Virus record (IMG/VR): IMGVR_UViG_3300027708_000063
Location: 1 to 64,000 of that record
Strand: one strand, 5' to 3'
Origin: a virus
DNA: 64,000 bases
The notes under the pieces were generated by a model that did no database searches, was not told where the DNA came from, and saw nothing but the letters and a program-made list of their open reading frames with translations. Positions 8,827 through 16,141 of the stretch are shown one piece after another. Numbering within the stretch: the first letter of the stretch is position 1; the number at the start of each line of letters is the position of its first letter. The position numbers and the translations under genes are program-made.

Positions 8827-11598
8827 ATGAGTATTATATCAGCGGTCATAGGGGCAGTGTCCAGCAATTCTGTCCCAACTTATACAATAGCACCGGCAAC
8901 AACCAGCACCAACGAAGGTAGTAGTTTGACATTTAATGTCACTGGTACAAACATTGTTAACGGTACATACTATTGGACTATAGAAACTAACAGTGGTGAT
9001 TTTGAAACAACTAGTGGATCATTTGCTATTACAAGTAATGCTGGTACATTTACAGTAACACCAACTGCTGATCATTTGACAGAAGGAGCAGAAACGTTTA
9101 CAGTAGCTCTACGTTCAGTTAGTACTAGTGGCACAATATTAATAACCAGTAGTAATGTTACTATTAATGATACCAGTCTTGCTCCGGAGCCACCGTTTAG
9201 TTTAAACTTCCCAGCAGGCAATCCATATCTACTAGTATCCAACACACAGAGCGATTGGAATCTAGGTACAACCTATACTATTGAGTATTGGAGTAAAGGT
9301 GGTAATGCCAGCACTGGTGCCATACGAACTGTAATGTCACAAACCGCCTCCCCAGGCAGTATAGATCTAGGTTATGCCTACGAAAATTTACTGTGGAATA
9401 ATAGCCAACCAAGCTATGCCGAACCTACACCAGGAACATGGACCCACGTGGCCTGGGTGCGTGAATCCGGCAGTGGCAGTGTCACCTTATACTACAATGG
9501 AGTAAATCAAACAACATTCAATGCAGGTAATCCATTGACTGACGGTGGATCGGATCTATATATTGGTAAACGAGGACCAGGAGTAAGCGGTCAAGGTTTC
9601 TACGGTAAACTGGCCATGGTCAGAATCAGCAACACTGCCAAATATGTGGCCAACTTTAGTCCGTCGCTGTCTTACGGTGTTGAGGCAGACACTCAACTGA
9701 TGTTGGGTAGTGATAATCCCCTAACTGACCTAGCTCTTTATGAATTGAATGGTGTGGTTCCGTCCAACCAAAACGGTAACAATCTCTATTTTTCCAAAGC
9801 AACATATCCTAATCTAAATACTCAAATACAGGCAGGCAACACTGTAGCAGAGCAATCTGGTCTTTTTGGATTCATTTCAACCGTTGTAGCAGTTACCTCA
9901 GCAGATATTTCAAATTGGGGAGTAAACGTTTCACCTTCCCTGCCCTATGTGGCCGCGGTAAACTTCAGCGGTGCTGGAAGACATCCTATTAGCAATGGCG
10001 GAGCAGTGGTCAGCGGTGACTTCCCAAGTTATCAAAGTCTGGTGTTTAATCAGCCAGAGCAAGATTTCCTGTCTACACCAGCCAGTGCTGACTGGAATTT
10101 GGGCACAACCTATACTATAGAGTTCTGGATCAAAGCTAACCATGCTTCCGGCGACAATATTCACATCCCAGGCGGACAATGGGGCTTGATCAATCAAAAT
10201 GGTTGGTATGGCGGTAGTGGCGGGCTAGCCAACAGTATATTGATTGGTTTGTCTGCCAACAAATTGACCATTGCTCAGGACCCTAATAATGACATACAAT
10301 TTGCTGAACCCACAGCAGGGGTATGGACACACGTGGCCTTTGTCAACAACGGCGGCGGCTCTGCACAGAAAGTCTACTACAATGGTGTTGAGCAGACGAA
10401 GGTTTCGGGATCTTATCAATCAAACGGTTGGACCAACACCACAGCCACTCTGTATATCGGACGTCTTGCTCCAGTCTATGGCAGTCACTTTGATGGAAAG
10501 CTGGCCATGGTTAGAATCAGTAATACAGCCAAATATTTGAATACATTTACATCTACCACTTCATATGGCGTTGAAGCAGATACTAAACTGTTCTTGGGCA
10601 AAGTCGATCCAACTGTTGATAGCCTAGCTCACGCTATTACCAATAATGGTGTAGCTTTAATTAGTGATTTTCCTGTACCAGCCAGTATAACAATAACCAA
10701 TGTGTCAATAAGTGGAAATCCTAATCCACCGGTAACTGTTGATTTTACTTCCACTGTGTCGGCAACTACAACTGGAACTATTTTCTTTGCCTGGGGGAAT
10801 GGAACTAGCGGTCCTTACACACTAACAGTCAATCCAGGATCTAATGTATATACTAGCCCTGGACTTTCAAATTTGAATAGTAGTGGTATTGATTTCATTA
10901 CACAAATAACCATTGCTTCCGGACCCAATGCCTGTACCAGTAATATCTTTACCAGTGCTTGGGACGTTGTCTGTCTTGTAGAAGGCACAATGATTACCCT
11001 AGCTGACGGATCACATAAAGCTATCGAAGAAATCAAGTACACTGATTTAATCCGTGTATGGAACTTTGACCTTGGCGAGTTTAGTGAAGCACTTCCTGTA
11101 TTTGTTAAACGAGAAGAAACATACGCTAAACATTATCGATTCACATTCAGTGATGGAACTGTATTACGCACAGTTGGACACCAGGTGTTTAATAAACAAG
11201 CAGGCGAGTTTACCATGTTGATTAGAGACACAACGCCTGTGGGAACTATTACATTTAATGAACAGGGTGAAGAAGTTACATTAATCTCAAAAGAAATTAT
11301 TGAAGAACCTGTAAATTTTTACAATGTATGGACACAGTATCATTTGAATATGTTTGCTGATGGCATATTGACCAGCAATAGATTTAACAACATCTATCCT
11401 ATCCGTGATATGAAGTTTGTCAAAGATGCTAGAGCTTTACGACCATTAGAAGAATTTGCAGACATTGATCCTAAGTATATCTCAGGACTGCGTCTACAAG
11501 AACAGCCTAAACATTATACATCTGAATACATTAAAGATTATGTAGACAATAAGTTAGTAAGGTTAGATGTTGCTAACACATCAAAAGCTCTGTCATAA
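8827..11598 (+). CDS. LamG-domain tail protein carrying a Hint (intein-like) domain
   Basis: 923 residues from the ATG at 8827; upstream in-frame codons fall inside the previous gene. Order: Calx-beta-like domain (~20-115); two concanavalin/LamG domains (~125-275 and ~415-580; repeated motif WTHVA-V...YYNGV-QT...YIGK...KLAMVRISNTAKY); Ig-like spacer; then a Hint domain from Cys716 (CLVEGTMITLADGSHKAIEEI) through the block-B-like TVGHQVF (His785) to the C-terminal strand with His839 and TSN at 849-851. About 72 residues follow. The terminal HN is replaced by SN and the +1 residue is Arg. Clean splicing is therefore unlikely, and self-cleavage (BIL-like) is more plausible. The next gene encodes a cysteine peptidase. 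Confidence 0.8.
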   Translation: MSIISAVIGAVSSNSVPTYTIAPATTSTNEGSSLTFNVTGTNIVNGTYYWTIETNSGDFETTSGSFAITSNAGTFTVTPTADHLTEGAETFTVALRSVSTSGTILITSSNVTINDTSLAPEPPFSLNFPAGNPYLLVSNTQSDWNLGTTYTIEYWSKGGNASTGAIRTVMSQTASPGSIDLGYAYENLLWNNSQPSYAEPTPGTWTHVAWVRESGSGSVTLYYNGVNQTTFNAGNPLTDGGSDLYIGKRGPGVSGQGFYGKLAMVRISNTAKYVANFSPSLSYGVEADTQLMLGSDNPLTDLALYELNGVVPSNQNGNNLYFSKATYPNLNTQIQAGNTVAEQSGLFGFISTVVAVTSADISNWGVNVSPSLPYVAAVNFSGAGRHPISNGGAVVSGDFPSYQSLVFNQPEQDFLSTPASADWNLGTTYTIEFWIKANHASGDNIHIPGGQWGLINQNGWYGGSGGLANSILIGLSANKLTIAQDPNNDIQFAEPTAGVWTHVAFVNNGGGSAQKVYYNGVEQTKVSGSYQSNGWTNTTATLYIGRLAPVYGSHFDGKLAMVRISNTAKYLNTFTSTTSYGVEADTKLFLGKVDPTVDSLAHAITNNGVALISDFPVPASITITNVSISGNPNPPVTVDFTSTVSATTTGTIFFAWGNGTSGPYTLTVNPGSNVYTSPGLSNLNSSGIDFITQITIASGPNACTSNIFTSAWDVVCLVEGTMITLADGSHKAIEEIKYTDLIRVWNFDLGEFSEALPVFVKREETYAKHYRFTFSDGTVLRTVGHQVFNKQAGEFTMLIRDTTPVGTITFNEQGEEVTLISKEIIEEPVNFYNVWTQYHLNMFADGILTSNRFNNIYPIRDMKFVKDARALRPLEEFADIDPKYISGLRLQEQPKHYTSEYIKDYVDNKLVRLDVANTSKALS

Positions 11599-11610
11599 GG
11601 AACATGATCA

Positions 11611-12399
11611 ATGCCACGTCCAACTAAAACATCAATACCCAAGTATCACTGGCGTCCAGATCGTCCTGATGCTAGAGATCATATCTATGATCCTGCCAAG
11701 CTAGGTGCTGCACCTCCTACACTGGCCGCAGCAGTTGATCTAAGACCTAAGTGTAGTGCTATTGAAGATCAAGGTCAGTTAGGCAGTTGTACTGGTAATG
11801 CCATTGCTGGATTGATTGAATACTTGGACCGCAAGGCAAACAAGAATTTAGAAGTCAGCCGTTTGTTTATCTATTATCAAGAAAGACTGTTAGAAGGTAC
11901 AGTGAACTACGATGCTGGAGCATACATTCGCGACGGTATTAAAGCAGTTAATATATACGGAGCACCATTGGAAAGTCTATGGCCCTATACTATTGGTAGA
12001 TTTGCCACACGCCCAACTACTGCGGCATATACAGATGCTGCCAAACGCAAGGCAGGTGCTTACCAACGTGTGACCAACTTTGCCGGAGTTAAGACAGCAT
12101 TGGCACAGGGCTATCCAGTAGTAGTAGGTTTCACTGTGTATGAGAGTTTTGAAGGGAACATTAACAACACAACAGGTATGATGCCTTATCCAAATACTGC
12201 TACTGAACAGGTGTTGGGCGGACATGCTGTGGCCATCGTAGGCTACAATGATAATCTAAATGGTGGACGATTTATCTGCCGTAATAGTTGGAGCACACGG
12301 TGGGGTGATCGTGGATATTTTTACATGCCGTATGATGTAATAAGGAATACTGCCATGAGTAGTGATTTCTGGATTATTACATCTGTCACGAATCCTTAA
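11611..12399 (+). CDS. Papain-like (C1A) cysteine peptidase
   Basis: 262 residues with a good ribosome site (AAGGA). All papain-family catalytic positions are visible: oxyanion Gln54 and nucleophile Cys60 in EDQGQLGSCTGNA, His205 in GGHAVAIVGY, Asn225 in CRNSWSTRWGDRGYF. There is no signal peptide or obvious inhibitory propeptide, so it would act in the cytoplasm or within the virion. It starts 12 bases after the Hint-domain fibre gene. One reading is that it matures tail proteins; another is that it is carried in the particle and attacks host surface proteins. Family assignment is firm, the target unknown. Confidence 0.88.
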   Translation: MPRPTKTSIPKYHWRPDRPDARDHIYDPAKLGAAPPTLAAAVDLRPKCSAIEDQGQLGSCTGNAIAGLIEYLDRKANKNLEVSRLFIYYQERLLEGTVNYDAGAYIRDGIKAVNIYGAPLESLWPYTIGRFATRPTTAAYTDAAKRKAGAYQRVTNFAGVKTALAQGYPVVVGFTVYESFEGNINNTTGMMPYPNTATEQVLGGHAVAIVGYNDNLNGGRFICRNSWSTRWGDRGYFYMPYDVIRNTAMSSDFWIITSVTNP

Positions 12400-12413
12400 A
12401 CAGAGTTATCCCG

Positions 12414-12428
12414 GCAGTTAAATACTGC
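12414..12428 (+). promoter_or_regulatory. Inverted repeat around a TAAATAC element
   Basis: GCAGT-TAAAT-ACTGC is a perfect 5+5 palindrome. Its centre contains the late-promoter core TAAATA (12419-12424), only five bases before the ATG at 12430, which has no Shine-Dalgarno sequence. It could be a late promoter giving an almost leaderless transcript, or chance. Confidence 0.3.
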
Positions 12429-12429
12429 T

Positions 12430-13185
12430 ATGACAACTACACATTGGGCCGCCCGCAGCCTTCATTGGAAAACAATGGGGCCACCATTACAACCAAATCA
12501 AGAAATCGTTGACTGTTTTCACAGCATAATTCCCTGCTCAAAACACATAATGCTAATGGGTGTAACCCCGCAGATTGCCAATGCCTATGCCAATGTTACC
12601 GCAGTGGACCGTGAGCCAGCCATGATTGCCAATGTGTGGCCTGGTGATACAGCAACCAAAAGAGCAATCAATGCCAACTGGCTATCTGTAGATTTACCAG
12701 CAGAATCATTTGACGGGGTAATAGGTGATGGCAGCATTAATATGTTAGACATCAGTGATGTGTCCTTCATGTTCAAACGAGCAATATCAATGCTAAAACC
12801 CGGGGGCGTATTTGCCTGCAGAATGTTCACTCGACCCGACACGCCTGTCAAATTAGATCAACTGTATCAAGAAGCCGTAACTCCCACAGTTAACTTTTCC
12901 GCATATAGAAGACTGTTGCCCATGTATCTAGCAGAAGTTCACGGACCAGTTGTACCAGTTAGTCAAATATCAACTCTGTTTGATCAACTGTGCCCTGACA
13001 GGAGTCAGGTGTCTTGGACTGCTGAACAGTTGTCCAAAATAGATGACTATCGTAATTCAGATACAACTACTTGGTTTCCAACTCGTGATGAGATATTAAA
13101 GTTGTCTCCTAAAGGAAGTAGATTCGTTGATGTGGGCACTTATGACATTGCTGATACCTGTCCTATACTGACTTTTACCAAATGA
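12430..13185 (+). CDS. Class I SAM-dependent methyltransferase
   Basis: 251 residues. Rossmann-type features are visible: an acidic residue after strand 2 (ANVTAVDREPAM), NWLSVDLPAESFDGVIGDGSINML (motifs II/III) and the LKPGGVFACRMF strand typical of class I methyltransferases. The usual GxGxG glycine loop is weak (LMGVTPQIA), so cofactor binding should not be assumed. The stop overlaps the start of the next gene by four bases (ATGA), implying coupled translation with the adenylate-forming enzyme. The substrate may be a small carboxylate or glycan precursor made by its partner; this is inference. Confidence 0.75.
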   Translation: MTTTHWAARSLHWKTMGPPLQPNQEIVDCFHSIIPCSKHIMLMGVTPQIANAYANVTAVDREPAMIANVWPGDTATKRAINANWLSVDLPAESFDGVIGDGSINMLDISDVSFMFKRAISMLKPGGVFACRMFTRPDTPVKLDQLYQEAVTPTVNFSAYRRLLPMYLAEVHGPVVPVSQISTLFDQLCPDRSQVSWTAEQLSKIDDYRNSDTTTWFPTRDEILKLSPKGSRFVDVGTYDIADTCPILTFTK

Positions 13186-14477
13186 AAGAACAATTAGAAC
13201 ATCTTATTGAGCACCTAGATAAGACACAGTGGTGGCCTTTGGCTAAACTGGAATATGCACAAGAGAAAGAACTGGTCAATGTGGTCAAACATCATGCTGC
13301 CCATACTGAACATTTTAAACAGAGATTGCAAGAGCAGGGCCTGACTGCTCTTGATGTTATTACGCTAGGAGGCTTGGCCCAATTAAAGCCCTTTACCAAA
13401 CGCGATATACAAACAGCAGGCGATGCATTTAACTCTGCGGTAGTCCCTCCTTCTCACTTGCCTGTATCAATATCGCAAAGCAGTGGCAGTACTGGACAGC
13501 CGGTAACAGTAAAACGAACCATGATCAGTGAACTGTTTTGGGGAGCATTGGCTGTGCGTGATCATCAATGGTATAATAGGGATTACACGGGCAAGCTGAC
13601 TGCTATCCGTGTGTTACCGGAATATAAACAAGTTGATCAATGGGGGCCTCCTGTGTCCTTGTTGTATGGTAGCGGTGCCGCCCAGGCTATTCCGGTAAGC
13701 ACAGATATAAAACAACAGGTGCAATTGCTAAAAGAATTCCAACCCAACATCATTATAGTTCATGCAGGTGCCTTGGCAGCAATAGTGGAAGAATGGGCTA
13801 GGGATGGATACTCACTGACCAACCTTGAACATATTAAGAATGTAGGGGACACTGTGAGACAGCCACTCCGTGATCGTGTGCGTGAAGTTACAGGGCTAGA
13901 AATAGAAGACAACTACAGCAGCAGTGAAGTAGGATGTATGGCTATACAATGTCCAACAAGCGGCCTATATCATATAATGAGCGAAAGCCTTATAGTAGAA
14001 ATACTTGACCAGAACGGGCAATCCTGTAAAGAGGGTGAAGTCGGCCGTGTGGTAGTTACAGATTTGTACAATGCGGCCAGTCCTATTATACGCTATGACT
14101 TGGGTGATCACGCAGAAGTTGGCAGCACCTGTACATGTGGTAGGCATTTACCTACTATCAAAAGAGTATTAGGTAGAGATCGCAATTTGCTAACACGTCC
14201 GGACGGAACCCGCTTTTGGCCACCTGGTGGTAGAAAAACATTGGAAAAATACAATGTTACTCAATGGCAAGTCGTACAATATGCTGTTGATGATTTGGAA
14301 TATCGAATTGTTAGGGATGAACCTCTTACCAAAGAACAACACACACAACTGACCGCGGAAGTTAACAGTATGTTAAAATTCCCGGGCACTATTAGATTGG
14401 TAGAAATGACTGAAATACCGTTAGGTAAGAGCGGAAAGTATGAAGAAAGTATATGTTTAATCAAGGAAACACAATGA
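13182..14477 (+). CDS. PaaK/CapK-like adenylate-forming (acyl-CoA ligase superfamily) enzyme
   Basis: 431 residues. ANL-superfamily motifs are in order: A3 P-loop QSSGSTGQPVTVKRT (~98-111), A5 DNYSSSEVG (~243-251), A7 RYDLGDH (~303), A8 region RVLGRDRNLL, and the A10 lysine loop PLGKSGKYE (~416-424). Length and the CTCGRHLP segment fit the phenylacetate-CoA ligase/CapK branch. It should activate a carboxylate with ATP. Whether CoA or another acceptor follows is unknown. It is translationally coupled to the upstream methyltransferase and overlaps the membrane-protein gene downstream, so the three look like one unit. This is unusual in a phage tail region. Confidence 0.82.
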   Translation: MKEQLEHLIEHLDKTQWWPLAKLEYAQEKELVNVVKHHAAHTEHFKQRLQEQGLTALDVITLGGLAQLKPFTKRDIQTAGDAFNSAVVPPSHLPVSISQSSGSTGQPVTVKRTMISELFWGALAVRDHQWYNRDYTGKLTAIRVLPEYKQVDQWGPPVSLLYGSGAAQAIPVSTDIKQQVQLLKEFQPNIIIVHAGALAAIVEEWARDGYSLTNLEHIKNVGDTVRQPLRDRVREVTGLEIEDNYSSSEVGCMAIQCPTSGLYHIMSESLIVEILDQNGQSCKEGEVGRVVVTDLYNAASPIIRYDLGDHAEVGSTCTCGRHLPTIKRVLGRDRNLLTRPDGTRFWPPGGRKTLEKYNVTQWQVVQYAVDDLEYRIVRDEPLTKEQHTQLTAEVNSMLKFPGTIRLVEMTEIPLGKSGKYEESICLIKETQ

Positions 14478-14935
14478 CAGTAATAACAAAAGAAACACAC
14501 CTGCGCACAGTTGCTAAAACTGTCATATATAGGATTTTATCCATAATAGTTACAATGGCGTTGACATTGGTATTTGGGGGTAGTCCTCTACAAGCTGTGC
14601 AGTTTGGCCTAGTATCGCTGATCATCGGTTCGAGTCACTATTATATCTATGATAGAATTTGGCAGTTTATATCTTGGCAAAGATCTGCTGATGGCCGCGA
14701 CACTAAATTTCGTAGTGTAGTCAAAGCTGTAGTATATAGGATCACAGTGATATTAGTGATCATGGTCACAGCCCGTATGATATTTGCAGACAATAATCTA
14801 ACAGCATTTTTAGTAGCTACTACAAAGTTTGCTATAAACACTGCTACCTATTATGTATTAGAACGCATCTTTAACCGTACCAATTGGGGATTAGCTAACA
14901 AACCTGCAGACACCGGGCTAAATACAGAATCATAA
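14474..14935 (+). CDS. DUF2061-type tandem-repeat membrane protein
   Basis: 153 residues from the ATG at 14474 (AAGGA eight bases upstream; an ATG at 14453 lies inside the previous gene). Two DUF2061-like halves are visible: TVAKTVIYRILSIIVTMALT...YYIYDRIW (~11-68) and SVVKAVVYRITVILVIMVTA...YYVLERIFNRTNWG (~84-140). Each has a YR motif and two hydrophobic helices, about four membrane segments in total, so it should sit in the inner membrane. DUF2061 has no well-defined biochemical function. It is probably co-expressed with the adenylating enzyme and may localise or transport its product; that link is inferred. Confidence 0.78.
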   Translation: MTVITKETHLRTVAKTVIYRILSIIVTMALTLVFGGSPLQAVQFGLVSLIIGSSHYYIYDRIWQFISWQRSADGRDTKFRSVVKAVVYRITVILVIMVTARMIFADNNLTAFLVATTKFAINTATYYVLERIFNRTNWGLANKPADTGLNTES

Positions 14936-14949
14936 TCGAGGATTAACTC

Positions 14950-15270
14950 ATGTCAGTAATTTATAGAAAAGGTGCCTACTACCCAGGTACCACCCAGAAT
15001 CAAACTACAACCAGCACCAGTGCAATTTCAGCAGCATTTGGCTCTAGCACCAGTATTATTCGTATTGCTGTACAGAATGATACATATATAAAGCCCACTG
15101 CCAGCACTGGTACTACAGCTACTACTAGCCATATGATTATTCCAGGTGGCGGCGCAGAATTCCTTGCAGTTGATCCAGGAACTTACCTAGCACATAAACT
15201 AGTATCGTCATCTGGTTGGATTTCTATTACAGAACTGGCCGTATCTACACAAGAACAAAACGGACAATAA
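14950..15270 (+). CDS. Small Thr/Ser-rich virion-type protein
   Basis: 106 residues with AGGA before the ATG. The composition (Thr, Ser, Ala, Gly-rich, beta-prone) and the pattern IIRIAVQNDTYIKPT...MIIPGGGAEFLAVDPGTYLAHKLVSSSGWISITEL resemble small phage head or tail decoration domains. The PGGGAEF-V-PGTYLA segment looks like a jelly-roll turn. Two bases separate it from the next LamG-type gene. No family recognised with certainty. Confidence 0.6.
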   Translation: MSVIYRKGAYYPGTTQNQTTTSTSAISAAFGSSTSIIRIAVQNDTYIKPTASTGTTATTSHMIIPGGGAEFLAVDPGTYLAHKLVSSSGWISITELAVSTQEQNGQ

Positions 15271-15272
15271 GC

Positions 15273-16046
15273 ATGTGGACTAGACCAGGTCGTGTTAAAC
15301 CAGCAGGAAGCGTCCAAACAGGTAAACCTGCGGCTACTGCTATTACAGTTATTACCGGCGGACTAATATTAAACTTAGATGCTCGCAATATTAATAGCTA
15401 TCCGGGATCTGGAACAGTTTGGAAAGATTTAACCAGTAACCGCAGTAACGCTACCTTATATAACGGTGTTAGTTACGGCGCAGGCTACGGTGGAGCACTA
15501 TCATTCAGTGGAGCAGGTACTGCTCCTGCTCCGGGTACAGTTGGCTCTGTCCAATACGGACAAGTAACTACAGGAACTTATTTCTCTGGGGATTTTACAA
15601 TACAAAGTTGGGTATATGTAACAGGAGTTAATCTATGGCAGCGTATTATAGATTTTGGGAATGGTGCCAGTGTACAGAGCATATTACTATCAACTACCTA
15701 TGGCATCTCGGGCGCTCCGGGATTATATATTGAAGGATCGCAATTCCAATCAAGTAAAACACTACAGTTAAATGCGTGGAATCAAGTATGTGCAACATAC
15801 TCTACTTCTACAAGAGTGGGTACTATTTTTGTAAATGGTGTTGCTGCTGGTTCTCAATCAGCAATGCCCATCCCCACAAACACTCCTAGAGCCTATTGTT
15901 ATATTGGCCGTAGCGAGTGGGCCGGAGACGGCATGTTCCAAGGCGGCATTGGGTCACTACAGATATATAACCGTGCATTAACTTCTACTGAAATGTTATC
16001 AAATTACAATACAACCAAGAGTTATTACACTCCGTTGGGTACATAA
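15273..16046 (+). CDS. LamG/concanavalin-like tail protein
   Basis: 257 residues from the ATG at 15273; an upstream in-frame TTG at 15216 falls within the previous gene. The core (LILNLDARNINSYPGSGTVWKDLTSNRSNATLYNG ... FTIQSWVYV ... AWNQVCATYS ... GTIFVNGVAAGSQ ... YIGRSEWAGDGMFQGGIGSLQIYNRALTSTEML) is the LamG jelly-roll pattern common in phage fibres, ending with the typical IYNRALT-EM--NY helix. It is probably a carbohydrate-contacting virion protein. The same signature forms the C-terminal third of the protein at 25957. Confidence 0.75.
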   Translation: MWTRPGRVKPAGSVQTGKPAATAITVITGGLILNLDARNINSYPGSGTVWKDLTSNRSNATLYNGVSYGAGYGGALSFSGAGTAPAPGTVGSVQYGQVTTGTYFSGDFTIQSWVYVTGVNLWQRIIDFGNGASVQSILLSTTYGISGAPGLYIEGSQFQSSKTLQLNAWNQVCATYSTSTRVGTIFVNGVAAGSQSAMPIPTNTPRAYCYIGRSEWAGDGMFQGGIGSLQIYNRALTSTEMLSNYNTTKSYYTPLGT

Positions 16047-16106
16047 ACAATACTGAAGGTAACAACTAGTAATCTGATCAATTAGGTTAGATTTAACTCA
16101 AGAACT

Positions 16107-16134
16107 TTGATTATCAACTCTACCAACGTATAAT
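16107..16134 (+). promoter_or_regulatory. Sigma-70 promoter predicted to give a leaderless transcript
   Basis: TTGATT (16107-16112), 16-base spacer, perfect TATAAT (16129-16134). The ATG of the glycosyltransferase gene begins at 16142, seven bases after the -10 element, so transcription would start at or next to the start codon. No Shine-Dalgarno sequence is present. Confidence 0.6.
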
Positions 16135-16141
16135 TAGTAGC

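Noticed and set aside
10972-11379. A true splicing intein
   Set aside because: The terminal His-Asn and following Cys/Ser/Thr are missing (SN then Arg), and no split host-gene sequence is evident around it.
15216-15272. Upstream TTG start for the LamG gene
   Set aside because: The extension overlaps the previous gene and lacks a ribosome site; the ATG at 15273 fits the spacing.
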